The notes beneath the pieces were generated by a model, which was not told where the DNA came from, did no database searches, and saw nothing but the letters and a program-made list of their open reading frames with translations. Positions 36,498 through 46,681 of a DNA stretch of 64,000 nucleotides are shown piece after piece; positions within the stretch are counted from its first letter, which is position 1; each line of letters starts with the position of its first letter. The translations under genes and the position numbers were made by a program. The DNA is taken from positions 1 to 64,000 of the forward strand of contig CAZIYW010000011.1 in assembly GCA_964543525.1 (NCBI GenBank), given 5' to 3'. The stretch is from CBDVBE01 sp964543525 (GTDB lineage: Bacteria > Fibrobacterota > Chitinivibrionia > Chitinivibrionales > JANQEN01).

Positions 36498-37362
36498 TAT
36501 TAAAGAGTATCTGCACAGGGTATCGGCTTTAATTAATGAGACACTGGAAGAAATCCTTCCGGCTGAAACGGTGTATCCTGAATCGATACACCGGCTTATG
36601 CGGTACTCAACGTTTGCCGGCGGTAAACGAATACGGCCTTGTCTCCTTTTAGCGGCGAATGAAGCCTGTGGCGAGCCTTTCGGCAACAGAGATTCTGCGC
36701 TGGCAGGTGCGGCAATTGAAATGCTTCACACCTTTTCGCTCATACATGATGATCTGCCGTGCATGGACGATGACGATTTCCGTCGCGGCAAGCCGACCGC
36801 ACACAAGGCATTCACTGAAGCACTTGCAGTACTCGGTGGAGACGCCCTCTGCATTTTTGCATTTGAAATACTCTCCCGAATCGGTCGTATTGATATTATT
36901 GCGGAGATATCTCAGGCACTCGGCACCGCAGGTATGATTGGCGGCCAGGTGGTTGACATTGCATCTGAAGGGAAAGCGGTTGACCGGGCCACGGTGGAAT
37001 ATATTCACAACAACAAAACAGCTGCGTTCATTCGCGCATCGGTACGAACCGGTGCGCTTCTTGCAAACGCATCGGCGGAAGCGCTCGGCAAACTGACTGC
37101 TTACGGCAACCATATCGGCCTTGCGTTTCAGGTTATCGATGATATTCTTGACGAAGAGAGTACCACCGAAACCCTGGGTAAGGACGTCGGCAGTGATCGG
37201 GAGAAAGGGAAAGCGACCTTTCCGGCCGTATGCGGTATGGAAGAATCGAAGCGGTATGCCAAGGAACTGATAGAACGTTCCCATGCCGATATCGATTTTC
37301 TTGGTGAAAAAGGTACCACACTGTATCAACTTGCAGACTATATCCGTCTTCGCGTCTCATAA
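36490..37362 (+). CDS. ispA: Polyprenyl (farnesyl) diphosphate synthase
   Basis: Condenses IPP with allylic diphosphates to build farnesyl or related diphosphates. The 290-residue protein shows GGKRIRPCLLLAANEA, the first Asp-rich motif in LIHDDLPCMDDDDFRRGKPTAHK, and the second in AFQVIDDILDEESTTETLGKD. ATG at 36490 overlaps xseB; an upstream in-frame TTG at 36472 is unlikely. In related operons dxs follows; here a metallopeptidase lipoprotein follows instead. Confidence 0.93.
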   Translation: MSDIKEYLHRVSALINETLEEILPAETVYPESIHRLMRYSTFAGGKRIRPCLLLAANEACGEPFGNRDSALAGAAIEMLHTFSLIHDDLPCMDDDDFRRGKPTAHKAFTEALAVLGGDALCIFAFEILSRIGRIDIIAEISQALGTAGMIGGQVVDIASEGKAVDRATVEYIHNNKTAAFIRASVRTGALLANASAEALGKLTAYGNHIGLAFQVIDDILDEESTTETLGKDVGSDREKGKATFPAVCGMEESKRYAKELIERSHADIDFLGEKGTTLYQLADYIRLRVS

Positions 37363-37415
37363 CCGGATAAATAAAATTCTCCCCAGATGTCCTCCCCTTT
37401 TTTAGATTATGTAGT

Positions 37416-38165
37416 ATGAATACACGGCAATGGAATCTCGCAGCGCTCCTGCTCTGGCTTCTTTCATGCGTATCAACGCCGCCGCAAAAGAGAGCCTATG
37501 CATACCACGAAACGAAGCACTTTACCATCTATTATTACGAAGATGAGTTTTCACTCCAGGAAGTGCGCCGTATCGGGGAAAAGAAGGAACGGTTTCTTGC
37601 GTTTATAAATAATGAACTCGCTCTTGACTACGACGGAGTGGTTTCCGCCTATCTCTATCTCACCGGCGATGAATACGCTTATGCCAATACCGAAGAGGAG
37701 ACTTATGAATCACGAAGCTATGTAATGACCGATCCGGGGCATGAAATCGTTCATATTGTCACATTTGAAGAACTGGGATATTCGCAAAGCGCTTTTCTTA
37801 AGGAGGGCATTGCGGTATCATATGAACTGGATTTCGAGAATTACAATGCGATTGAAAATTATGTGCGGTATCGAAGACACATCGACTCAACCGACGCGGC
37901 ACATGGCGAATGGTATGATACACAGCAAACGATCTCCCGGCAGCTCGGTGAAGATGATTTTGATTACTCCTATTTCAGCTACCAGCGCGCCGGAGCGTTT
38001 GTTAAATATCTTACGATTACCTACGGTATTGACAAAGTAAACACATTTTACAGCAGCAGCATCGATAATCCCCGTTCCCTTCGACGGGTCGATTTTAAAA
38101 AAATCTTCGGCGCATCCATCGAAGAGGTTGAAAAACAGTTTATTACCACCTGTTTTCCACCATAG
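37416..38165 (+). CDS. Lipoprotein with peptidase MA-like (HExxH) domain
   Basis: A 249-residue lipoprotein (signal peptide with lipobox LLSC, Cys18). Residues 109-113 are HEIVH, an HExxH zinc-binding motif, followed at residues 128-134 by LKEGIAV, where the third ligand lies in gluzincin peptidases of the MA-like group. That pattern suggests a zinc metallopeptidase acting in the periplasm. It is followed by two further exported-protein genes in the same direction. Substrate unknown. Confidence 0.65.
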   Translation: MNTRQWNLAALLLWLLSCVSTPPQKRAYAYHETKHFTIYYYEDEFSLQEVRRIGEKKERFLAFINNELALDYDGVVSAYLYLTGDEYAYANTEEETYESRSYVMTDPGHEIVHIVTFEELGYSQSAFLKEGIAVSYELDFENYNAIENYVRYRRHIDSTDAAHGEWYDTQQTISRQLGEDDFDYSYFSYQRAGAFVKYLTITYGIDKVNTFYSSSIDNPRSLRRVDFKKIFGASIEEVEKQFITTCFPP

Positions 38166-38234
38166 ACCGGGATTAGTCACAAAATTCAAAGAGCGTTATT
38201 GATTAATAGAGAATTCTGATAAGGAGTTTCGAAC

Positions 38235-40193
38235 ATGAAAACCATACCTTTTCTTTTTCTGGCAGGTATTATTCTGATAACAATACAGTGCAGCGACAAT
38301 CCGCAACTGGTATTTCCTGAAGATGAGCAGATTGCCCGGATAACCGGCTATATCTCACCAAAGGGTGTTACGGCGACGGTATATATCCTCGATGCAATAA
38401 TAATCGATTCAGCGGTTACCGACTCGGCAACGGGTTATTTTCAATTTGTCAATGTACCTTATGGGAGTTATCTGCTTAAAGTTGTGGCGCAGGGGTACGG
38501 CATTATAACGGAACCCCTTTATGTTAATGCATCCTATGTCAACATGCATACCCTTCGTCTGAAAGATTACCCGTCCCAGATTCATTCTATTACGCCTGAG
38601 AATAACAGTATTGTAAAGGCGGGAAATGTGTCATTTTTCACCGATACGACAGCGGTGATACGGATAACCTTTAAAGAGCGTATGGACACGGTAAGTGTGA
38701 AAGACGCCTTTTCCGTTACACCGGCCATCAGTTGGCGCATTGCAAAAACCGAGTTCTCCGAGCCATACCATTCAATGTATATTGCCATGCCGATAATCGA
38801 TTTCTTCACCTATCCGGAAATAACCATTACGCTTGAACAGAGCGCCAAAACAGTCTACGGGGAGCACCTGGATTTTGACCTTGCTCTGAAATACTACCCG
38901 GATACGGCAAGTCTTTCAGAGGTAATTACTTACACCTATATTATTTCGACCGTTCCCTATAACAGCCAAACCGACGTCAATGCCGCAACAGATATCAAAA
39001 TCCGTTTCCGTACACCAATGAACCGGGTAAGTGTAGAACAGGCATTCAGTCTGTCTCCGACTGCGACCCCAAATTTTTTCTGGAGTATTTACACCAATTA
39101 TGAGGAACTGACAGTCAAATTCGCCATACCTCTCCGGAATAATACTGTATACACGGTTACGCTGGATACCGGGATGACGACCTTTGATTCAACCGTTATA
39201 CCGGGCTCGCTTTCATTCTCGTTTACCACTCGATCCATGCAGTTTATAGACTATTCACCTCTTGACGGAGAACCTTCCTTTCCGGCAACTGATCCGTTCC
39301 GTTATACGCTCAATTTCCTCGTTGACCCGGCAGATTTTCTCAACGCATTTTCGATAGCGCCGCCTGTTGATTCTCTCTCGCTTTCGATCACCCTGTCACC
39401 CACTTCGGGCTATTATGATGTAACGGTGTATCATTCCCTGTTAAAATTGGATACAACATATACAGTTACTATTGATTCAACATTGAAAGCTATCGGCGGG
39501 GCCGCCCTGGGAACAATTTTTACACAAACATTTACGACTGAGTCGATTTTAAGTGATACGACTTCGCAGATTGACTCCTCTCTTATAAGTTCGGTGGTAC
39601 CTTCAGATACCACGCACCTGATTAACTGCAGCGGTGAACCCCGAATCTATTTCAGGTATTCAATGGATAAACAATCCGTTGAGCAGAGAATATCTCTTAC
39701 ACCGGCTACCCTGTTTACAGTTTCCTGGCAGGATTATCTTCAGTCCGAGGACAGAATTGTCAACATCAATCCATCACAGCGGCTCAAGGCTAATACACTG
39801 TATACCGTGGTTATTGATTCGGGGTATCAGACAAAAGCGGAAACTGTCGGTAACCGATATACCTTTTCCTTTAAGACAGAACCGATAACCCTCATGGAAT
39901 ATGAACCTCTTAACGGTCAGGTTAACGTGCCGGCCTCGAACCCAATCAGACTGAAATTTAATACGGCGCTGGACACATCGTCACTGCTGACGAATATAGT
40001 AATTGTACCGTCGCTGGATTCAACGGGTATCTCGTATACGGGTGTAATGGATGATAATGCCTGGTACTACATCAGTCACAAAGCATTCCTGCCTGATACC
40101 ACCTATACAGTCACCCTGCAGGAAAGTATAACCGATCTCTTTGGAGTCCTTCTGGGAAGATCCTATACTATTTCATTCACTACCGGTAATTAG
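38235..40193 (+). CDS. Lipoprotein with carboxypeptidase-regulatory-like and Ig-like (Big_5) repeats
   Basis: A 652-residue exported protein. An AAGGAG site precedes the ATG. The signal peptide may end at TIQC (Cys19), an atypical lipobox. Residues about 30-120 resemble a carboxypeptidase-regulatory-like beta-sandwich (ARITGYISPKGVTATVYILD). Four to five Ig-like modules follow, each with the SbsA/Big_5 pattern IRFRTPMNRVSVEQAFSLSP, NTVYTVTLD and FTTRSMQFIDY. These usually serve adhesion or cell-surface spacing. It ends 6 bases before the next gene, so the two are translated together. Confidence 0.75.
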   Translation: MKTIPFLFLAGIILITIQCSDNPQLVFPEDEQIARITGYISPKGVTATVYILDAIIIDSAVTDSATGYFQFVNVPYGSYLLKVVAQGYGIITEPLYVNASYVNMHTLRLKDYPSQIHSITPENNSIVKAGNVSFFTDTTAVIRITFKERMDTVSVKDAFSVTPAISWRIAKTEFSEPYHSMYIAMPIIDFFTYPEITITLEQSAKTVYGEHLDFDLALKYYPDTASLSEVITYTYIISTVPYNSQTDVNAATDIKIRFRTPMNRVSVEQAFSLSPTATPNFFWSIYTNYEELTVKFAIPLRNNTVYTVTLDTGMTTFDSTVIPGSLSFSFTTRSMQFIDYSPLDGEPSFPATDPFRYTLNFLVDPADFLNAFSIAPPVDSLSLSITLSPTSGYYDVTVYHSLLKLDTTYTVTIDSTLKAIGGAALGTIFTQTFTTESILSDTTSQIDSSLISSVVPSDTTHLINCSGEPRIYFRYSMDKQSVEQRISLTPATLFTVSWQDYLQSEDRIVNINPSQRLKANTLYTVVIDSGYQTKAETVGNRYTFSFKTEPITLMEYEPLNGQVNVPASNPIRLKFNTALDTSSLLTNIVIVPSLDSTGISYTGVMDDNAWYYISHKAFLPDTTYTVTLQESITDLFGVLLGRSYTISFTTGN

Positions 40194-40199
40194 GCCTGT

Positions 40200-41612
40200 A
40201 TGAAAACCTGTGCCCTGTTTCCGCTGCTGCTGTTTCTGATGTTCCTGTGGTCAAACACGTTCGCCCGCGTACACGGGCTGTACGAAATGCCGACGGGCAT
40301 GCAGATTCCTCCGCAGTACGAAGCGGCAAAAAACCTTACTGCACTGTATACAAATGATTTACAATGGAGTATCCTCAGCAGAAATGACATGTACCTTACT
40401 CATTCTGCAACTGCAATCCCTTTTTTCAATACGTATCTGTCCTACTATGGCCGGAATAGATTTGGGACGCACAACGGTCCTGATTTTCAACTCCAGAAGC
40501 TCCTGTTCACCAAGGTTTTTAACCAGGCAGGTATCTCTGCCGGCGTCGGGTATGATTTCAATCGTGTTCGTGACAGCCATTATACTTATTATTACGGCAT
40601 TATCACGCACGACGACTTCGGAAATCCGATTAAAGAGGAACTTCACGGACGTCTTACGCTCAATGCCTATGATGAAAACAGGTACTACACGAATTTGAAT
40701 ACACTCCTTTCCCTCGGAAAAAACCGGAAATTGCTCTTTGCGACCGATCTCCTTCTCGCAACACAAAAGGGTTTTAAATATTTTGAGCAGTTTGATGAAA
40801 GCAGCAAGAGCTCGAAATACAACACAAGTCGTATCAGCTATTATGATCTGCACGATCAGGCATATTCGTATGACTATTATCTGGGTGTCATTTACTGGCG
40901 CCATCTGAGATCACGCAGGAACCGTAAATTCTCACTGGCATATAACCTGTCATGGAACCACAGCCATCAGCATTCAGAGCCGGACTATCTTGCTGGCATC
41001 AGGCCGTACTTTGAGGGAGTCTCTCCCGATCTGGGTACGACTATTCAATACACCGGTGTGGATAATTACCAGAATACAATCATGCTCGAGTTATCCGTTG
41101 CGGATCTGTTTCCCGATATGGTCACCGGGCAGCGGCCGTTGTTATGGGGTCTGCTGCACTTTCAATTTGCCCTTGACAAATTGAGCATTGCCCTTGCCGG
41201 TGAGTACAATGTTACCGATGAAACCCACATAAACCGCTGGCAACGACCGCAGGGGATTTTCTGGGGGAAGACGAAGCATACCTGTACCGATTCTCCGGTA
41301 TCGCTGGTTCTTGATCATGCATTCAGATTTTTCCTGTTTAAACACCTCTATGCAAAGGTGGAATATTACTCCACAAAGAGCGTCACCTATGGTCAGGACT
41401 TTATTGCTGCGGAACTTGATCAGCGAATCGCCACTTCATTCGGCGCACAATTTGTAATCAATAACCTGTTCCTGCTCGAAATCAAACACGGCTTTTATCA
41501 TGTCAATTTTGGTCTGTCACTGTATTCCGACCGCACTGATTACACCAACCGATGGCATTGGGGTAAAAGAAACGATCCTGGAATTCTTCTCAGGATTGCC
41601 ATGCTGCAATAA
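40200..41612 (+). CDS. Probable outer-membrane beta-barrel protein
   Basis: A 470-residue exported protein (signal peptide LLLFLMFLWSNTFA). Throughout the mature part, amphipathic strands rich in Tyr and Phe alternate with charged turns (FNRVRDSHYTYYYGII, YYDLHDQAYSYDYYLGVIYW, LRSRRNRKFSLAYNLSWNHS), which is typical of outer-membrane barrels. It ends FGLSLYSDRTDYTN and a short strand. It starts 6 bases after the Ig-like lipoprotein, so the two may form a surface pair. Specific function unknown. Confidence 0.6.
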   Translation: MKTCALFPLLLFLMFLWSNTFARVHGLYEMPTGMQIPPQYEAAKNLTALYTNDLQWSILSRNDMYLTHSATAIPFFNTYLSYYGRNRFGTHNGPDFQLQKLLFTKVFNQAGISAGVGYDFNRVRDSHYTYYYGIITHDDFGNPIKEELHGRLTLNAYDENRYYTNLNTLLSLGKNRKLLFATDLLLATQKGFKYFEQFDESSKSSKYNTSRISYYDLHDQAYSYDYYLGVIYWRHLRSRRNRKFSLAYNLSWNHSHQHSEPDYLAGIRPYFEGVSPDLGTTIQYTGVDNYQNTIMLELSVADLFPDMVTGQRPLLWGLLHFQFALDKLSIALAGEYNVTDETHINRWQRPQGIFWGKTKHTCTDSPVSLVLDHAFRFFLFKHLYAKVEYYSTKSVTYGQDFIAAELDQRIATSFGAQFVINNLFLLEIKHGFYHVNFGLSLYSDRTDYTNRWHWGKRNDPGILLRIAMLQ

Positions 41613-42115
41613 TCGTGAATATGATTATTCTTACTGCTTATCAGCATCAACCGACGTTCGTGGGCGGACACGTATCAACGATCCTGCAACGGCGTAAGGC
41701 GCTCCTTTACCATTTATCATACGGGAATCGTGCGTGACAGATTTTAAAGGAGTCGGATCCGGTAACGTTACGCAGCAGTTTAAGCGATCGGTAAACACCC
41801 GGTTCCTTATTCCTGATTTTATACACAGCGACCACACCGACTTCACCGATTTCCGACTGTCAAAATAACAATTCAGTGTCTTTGGCACGAAGTAATAATT
41901 ACCGGCGCAGCGGACATTTGAACGTCCGGAACCGAAAACTATCTGTAATGCAACAACTTAATGGTCACATACCCCGCGAAGCATTATTTTTATGCAGGAT
42001 ATACCAAACACCTCCGGCCGGGGAAAAGGCATCCGCCGACATCTCGGGAGAGAGTATTTCGAAGGTGTTGGGTAGGATTAAAAATAGTACAAGCAACTCA
42101 AAAGGATTGTGTCAA
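41613..42115. other. Intergenic region before tdh
   Basis: About 500 bases in which I see no convincing gene. The frame open upstream of tdh (from 41876) reads as low-complexity non-protein text. No tRNA or clear repeat is visible. Confidence 0.4.
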
Positions 42116-43156
42116 ATGAAAAAAATGAAAGCGCTGGTAAAGAAAAACCCTTCTCCAGGTCTGGACCTTGATGAGGTTGCGATTCCTGAGCTGGGTATTA
42201 ATGATGTCCTTATACGAATTGTTAAAACCTCGATCTGCGGTACCGATGTACATATTTATGAATGGAATGAATGGGCGCAGCGAACAATTAAAACGCCCAT
42301 GGTCATCGGTCATGAATTTGTCGGTATTGTTGAAGATATCGGTTCAAACGTGCATGACTTTAAAAAGGGCGATCTGGTCAGCGGCGAAGGGCATATAACC
42401 TGCGGTCATTGCCGCAATTGCCTGGCCGGACGGCGGCATCTCTGCCCCAACACCAGCGGTGTGGGAGTCAACAGGACAGGTGCTTTCGCGGAATACCTGG
42501 CTATACCCATGACCAACGTATGGTACTGCGATAAAAAAATACCGCTGGATGTCCTCTCCTGCTTCGATCCGCTCGGTAATGCCACCCATACGGCACTCTC
42601 CTTTGACGTTCTTGGCGAGGACGTGCTTATTACCGGCGCCGGCCCTATCGGTCTTATGGCTATTGCCATTGCAAAACATGCCGGCGCCAGATATGTGGTT
42701 GTCACCGATGTCAATCCCTATCGAATGAAACTGGCGGAAAAAATGGGCGCCACACTTGTACTCGACGCACGAAAAGACAGTCTTGTTGACGCCATGCAAA
42801 AACTGGGTATGAAAGAGGGCTTTGACGTCGGCATGGAGATGTCGGGCAACTGCAATGCCTTTATGGATATGCTGAAGGTAATGTGCCACGGCGGAAAAAT
42901 CGCCATGCTCGGTATTATGGCGGAACAGGCCGCCATCGACTGGGACTATGTCGTCTTCAACGGCCTGACTATCAAGGGTATTTACGGACGGGAGATGTTT
43001 GAAACCTGGTACAAGATGAGCATGATGATTACCAGCGGCCTCGATATCACGCCGGTTATAACCCACCGGTTTGATTACAGGGATTTTAAAGAGGGCTTTG
43101 AGATAATGACCACCGGAAACTCCGGAAAGATCGTGCTTGATTGGGAGAATATATAG
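42116..43156 (+). CDS. tdh: L-threonine 3-dehydrogenase
   Basis: Oxidises L-threonine to 2-amino-3-ketobutyrate with NAD+. The 346-residue protein is a zinc-dependent medium-chain dehydrogenase closely matching Tdh. It shows the catalytic zinc site around SICGTDVHIYEWNEW, GHEFVGIVEDIG and GEGHITCGHCRNC (structural zinc cysteines), the Rossmann GAGPIGLMAIAIAKH, and the Tdh signature KGIYGREMFETWYKM. ATG at 42116 matches the homologous start; longer frames from 41876 do not. Its partner kbl lies 1.8 kb away behind a cluster of gene fragments. Confidence 0.95.
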   Translation: MKKMKALVKKNPSPGLDLDEVAIPELGINDVLIRIVKTSICGTDVHIYEWNEWAQRTIKTPMVIGHEFVGIVEDIGSNVHDFKKGDLVSGEGHITCGHCRNCLAGRRHLCPNTSGVGVNRTGAFAEYLAIPMTNVWYCDKKIPLDVLSCFDPLGNATHTALSFDVLGEDVLITGAGPIGLMAIAIAKHAGARYVVVTDVNPYRMKLAEKMGATLVLDARKDSLVDAMQKLGMKEGFDVGMEMSGNCNAFMDMLKVMCHGGKIAMLGIMAEQAAIDWDYVVFNGLTIKGIYGREMFETWYKMSMMITSGLDITPVITHRFDYRDFKEGFEIMTTGNSGKIVLDWENI

Positions 43157-43214
43157 CGGAAAATTTCTCTCTCCCATGTGTACCTCTGCATTTCTGTCGT
43201 GACCGGGACACCTC

Positions 43215-43322
43215 TTACCACTCTATTGTCAAAGAGAATGTCTCAGCAGAAACCTCTTCTCCCGAATCTTCTTTTGACTTCAGGTAAATGATCACAGGAA
43301 TTGCTGCCGCTGCGGCAACACC
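43215..43322 (-). pseudogene. Remnant of a C-terminal membrane anchor
   Basis: The minus-strand end reads FIGVAAAAAIPVIIYLKSK then EDSGEEVSAETFSLTIEW, a hydrophobic helix with a short tail ending in a stop at 43215. It looks like the C-terminus of a membrane-anchored protein whose remainder is missing. It abuts, and partly overlaps in the opposite strand, the following glycan-related fragment, so a rearrangement junction lies near 43310. Confidence 0.3.
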
Positions 43323-43724
43323 GATGAAGCAGGGCGCATGCAATGGATAGCCCGTGCCGCTGAATGGGGTTTGCCCGGCGGGTTCTGCTCCTATGAAGGC
43401 GGGCCTGACCACGGCGGCGGCAGCGCCGATAACATAGCCAACAGAATCACCGCTGAACGATCCGAACGTATGGCCCTTGAATGGACCTATAACCTCGATG
43501 ATGCTTTTTTCAAACTGGGCGGCAATATCGCAGCCCAGTTCACGCTGACCAGTTCGTACTGCAGGTACGGCTGCTGGGGATTGACCGATGATGTCAAATT
43601 TCCCGACCGTAATTACAAATATGCGGCCGCAAAAAAACTGGCGGATTCATTGACGGCAATACAAACACCCGATAATACAATCGGCAAAAAAAACGTTCAT
43701 TCTATTCTCTATCCTTACAGATAA
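43317..43724 (+). pseudogene. C-terminal fragment of a glycoside-hydrolase-like secreted protein
   Basis: Only the last about 130 residues remain. The readable text (FCSYEGGPDHGGGSADNIAN, then LGGNIAAQFTLTSSYCRYGC and WGLTDDVKFPDRNYKYAA) resembles the C-terminal part of secreted glycan-processing proteins that I recall from Planctomycetota and related phyla. There is no start region, signal peptide or catalytic half. It ends at 43724, overlapping the 3' end of the opposing kinase fragment by 23 bases. Confidence 0.45.
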
Positions 43725-44670
43725 GGATATGCACTTGTTCCTCGTCCAGAGCCTTTTCACCGTTATCACGCCTTTTTGCCTCCAGAAATGCATTCCTCGC
43801 ATCATCATATTCACCGCTCTTGAGTGAAACCCGTCCCAGGAGAACATATCCGCGCGCCAGATCCGGCAGCAGTTCGGTAATTTTCTTTGAGGCCATTGCC
43901 GCAAGCTCTATATTCTCCCGATCCGGTAGTACTGCGCACCGATTTAACAGTTCCTCGCGATCCCAGGATATCCCGCGGCAGTTCAGTTTTCGTGATGCGT
44001 CAAGCGACTGCGCAAGAGTGCCCTCGCTAATACGTTTGCGCAGTATCGATACATCTGCCCGGGTAATAATAAAAAACAACATCGAAACCAGCACTCCGAT
44101 CATAAAGACAATAATGCCGGATGCGACCAGCAACACTCGCGGTGAAAAAGCATGCAGGAATCCGCTAAACTTCTTTATGACAGGTATATCCCCTTTCATC
44201 ATGCGGGAAATAAAATGAGGCCTCTTATCCTGTGCAACCGGTGCAGGACCGGCCTGCGTTTTTATCTGTGCGAAGGGATACCACCGGTTAAATAATCTCT
44301 TCAATAAAGAAAGAAATATTTCGAAACAATCCTGTGCCAGTTCACTCATAAACCGGCTGAACTTGCGCAGCCATAAAAATCTCTTCTGCAGCATCCGTCT
44401 GGTATGTCCGTTGAGCGTGCCGTTCTTGAATACCTTGGCGATTCGACCGGCAATACCACCCAATACCTGCCTTGAGCCGTAGGGATGATATGAAGCAAGT
44501 GACGGATCTGAGCTAAGAAACTCTATGAACTCCTGCGGCGTCTGTATCCGTTTGCTTCTGTCCGGACTCAGGCATTTGCCAATCACTGTGTCAACGGCAT
44601 CAGGTATCGCGCCGCATACTTCGGACAACGGTATATGTTTTCCCCAATGGGTAAGGTTACGCTGCCTGTT
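43702..44670 (-). pseudogene. Truncated Ser/Thr kinase C-terminal part with TPR region
   Basis: A 323-residue open frame on the minus strand, bounded upstream by a TGA at 44671. It begins in the last subdomains of a kinase (IPDAVDTVIGKCLSPDRSKR, then IQTPQEFIEFLSSD), so the ATP-binding and catalytic loops are absent. A transmembrane helix follows at about residues 180-205 (LLVASGIIVFMIGVLVSML), then a tetratricopeptide-like region (AAMASKKITELLPDLARGYV, LLGRVSLKSGEYDDARNAF). It is unlikely to be an active kinase; a short protein from TTG at 44628 is possible. Together with the two fragments before it, it separates tdh from kbl. Confidence 0.6.
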
Positions 44671-44974
44671 TCAATAACAGTAACGACGAATAAATTAACC
44701 ATGATGAAACGCTGAAAACGCAGCTATCGTCATACCCTCACTAATAACTATATCAGCATGGAATCGGATACGCAAGGTTTTTTTGACAGAATAGAATGCA
44801 GGCAATGGAGAAAATTTACCGGAAAAATTGTATATCCTCATTTTCTAAAATATTTTCCTATTCTATATTTCACCCATCGGGTTATAGAGAGAGGTGCCGT
44901 GATTACTGCATTCAGTAAATTTTTAACCGAAAGTAACTATACAGTTTTATACACCCCTTAAAAAGGATTTTATT
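44671..44974. other. Upstream region of kbl
   Basis: About 300 bases between the kinase fragment and kbl with no convincing gene. A short plus-strand reading frame of 67 codons (44758-44961) has no recognisable features. Confidence 0.4.
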
Positions 44975-46159
44975 ATGTTCACCACCATGAAAACCCATCT
45001 ACAGGATCAGCTGAAAGAAATTGAAGAAAGCGGCCTGTATAAGAAAGAACGAATTATCACCGGTCCGCAGCAGGCTACCATCACTATTCAGGACGGTAAA
45101 AAGGTTCTGAATATGTGTGCGAACAATTACCTCGGTCTTGCGAACCATCCCGAGGTAATTTCCGCTGCTGAAAAGAGCTATGAAAAGTGGGGGTACGGTC
45201 TTTCCTCTGTACGCTTTATCTGCGGTACGCAGCAGCAGCATCGGGAACTTGAGACGCGGATCGCTGAATTTCTCGGTACCGAGGACACTATTCTGTATAC
45301 CTCCTGTTTCGATGCCAATACCGGCCTGTTCGAAACAATACTCTCTTCCGAAGATGCCGTAATCAGTGATGAATTGAATCACGCAAGCATTATTGACGGC
45401 ATCCGTCTGTGTAAGGCGCAACGGTTCCGGTTCAAGGCGTCCGATATGGCTGATCTCGAATCGAAGCTGCAGGAGGCCCAATCAGCACGGTTCCGTCTTA
45501 TCGCCACTGACGGTGTTTTCTCCATGGACGGCACTATCGCGAAGTTAAACGAGATATGTGATCTTGCCGAGAAATATAACGCCCTGGTCATGGTTGACGA
45601 TTCCCACGCGGTTGGCTTTATTGGTAAGAACGGTAAAGGAACCCATGAATACCACAACGTTATTGATCGGGTGGATATCATTACCGGAACCCTCGGCAAG
45701 GCGCTCGGCGGTGCCAGCGGCGGTTATACCAGCGGCAGGAAAGAGATTATCGATTTTCTGCGGCAGCGCTCCCGTCCGTACCTTTTTTCCAATACCCTGG
45801 CGCCCTCTATCGTGGCAACCTCACTGAAAGTAATTGAGCTTCTGTCAACCACCTCGGAGCTTCGTGAGCAGCTTATGGACAACACTGCCCGTTTCCGTAC
45901 CCGAATGACTGAAGAAGGGTTTAATATCATCCCCGGAGAGCATCCCATTGTGCCTGTCATGCTTGGTGATGCGAAACTGTCGCAGGAAGTTGCGGCGAAG
46001 ATGCTTGAGTGTGGCGTCTATGTCATCGGGTTTTTCTATCCGGTGGTACCGAAGGGAAAAGCGCGGATACGTACCCAGATGTCCGCCGCCCATACCCGTG
46101 AAGATGTAGACTTTGCCGTTAACGCATTTGTGGAGGTTAAGAAGGAGCTGGGTTTTTAA
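44975..46159 (+). CDS. kbl: 2-amino-3-ketobutyrate CoA ligase (glycine C-acetyltransferase)
   Basis: Cleaves 2-amino-3-ketobutyrate, the Tdh product, into glycine and acetyl-CoA using PLP. The 394-residue protein is a standard alpha-oxoamine synthase: CANNYLGLANHPEV at the start, SSVRFICGTQQQHRELE, VMVDDSHAVGFIGKNGKG, the PLP lysine in TGTLGKALGGASGGY, and the C-terminal RTQMSAAHTREDVD. ATG at 44975 and a second at 44987 are both possible. It converges with msrC, overlapping its 3' end by 4 bases. Confidence 0.95.
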   Translation: MFTTMKTHLQDQLKEIEESGLYKKERIITGPQQATITIQDGKKVLNMCANNYLGLANHPEVISAAEKSYEKWGYGLSSVRFICGTQQQHRELETRIAEFLGTEDTILYTSCFDANTGLFETILSSEDAVISDELNHASIIDGIRLCKAQRFRFKASDMADLESKLQEAQSARFRLIATDGVFSMDGTIAKLNEICDLAEKYNALVMVDDSHAVGFIGKNGKGTHEYHNVIDRVDIITGTLGKALGGASGGYTSGRKEIIDFLRQRSRPYLFSNTLAPSIVATSLKVIELLSTTSELREQLMDNTARFRTRMTEEGFNIIPGEHPIVPVMLGDAKLSQEVAAKMLECGVYVIGFFYPVVPKGKARIRTQMSAAHTREDVDFAVNAFVEVKKELGF

Positions 46160-46635
46160 ACACAGGGGAACTTATCCCGCAGCAGGTCCGCCAGTTTTTC
46201 GAGTTGTTCCCGGTCAACCGCATCAAATACTTCCGGTATATTTGAATCGATATCAAGCACCGCGCAGAGATTATCTTTTTTGTCAAGTACAGGAACAACG
46301 ATCTCCGATCGTGTTTCCGCGGAGCAGGCTATATGATATGGTGTCGCACGGACATCTGCAACAATCTGGGTTTTCTTCTCACGTGCGGCTCTCCCGCATA
46401 CCCCTTTCTCAAAGGGTATGGTCAGACAACCGTGACTACCCTGATAGGGGCCTACCTTTAATACCGCAGGCATAGTATGGCGATAAAATCCGGTCCAGTG
46501 GAAAAAATCGAATGCGCGATGCAGTTCGCATACCACGGTGGCCATAACTGCAATTGCATCATCCTCGCCGTCAATAAGCGCAGTAATTGAACGGAGAACC
46601 TCCGAATATCGTTTTTGCTTTTCTTCAGTGGTCAT
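46156..46635 (-). CDS. msrC: Free methionine-(R)-sulfoxide reductase (GAF domain)
   Basis: Reduces free methionine-R-sulfoxide, protecting against oxidative stress. The 159-residue protein is a single GAF domain (FHWTGFYRHTMPAVLKVGPY). The three family cysteines are present: GSHGCLTIPFEKGVCGRAA and PYHIACSAETRSEIVVPVL. It is convergent with kbl, overlapping by 4 bases at their 3' ends. Confidence 0.9.
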   Translation of the reverse strand: MTTEEKQKRYSEVLRSITALIDGEDDAIAVMATVVCELHRAFDFFHWTGFYRHTMPAVLKVGPYQGSHGCLTIPFEKGVCGRAAREKKTQIVADVRATPYHIACSAETRSEIVVPVLDKKDNLCAVLDIDSNIPEVFDAVDREQLEKLADLLRDKFPCV

Positions 46636-46681
46636 AGCACGGCAGGAAATGGTATTGGTATTGAAGGAAATAATATCGGCA

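Noticed and set aside
41876..42115. Longer start for tdh
   Set aside because: The extra residues have no similarity to Tdh; homologues begin at the 42116 position.
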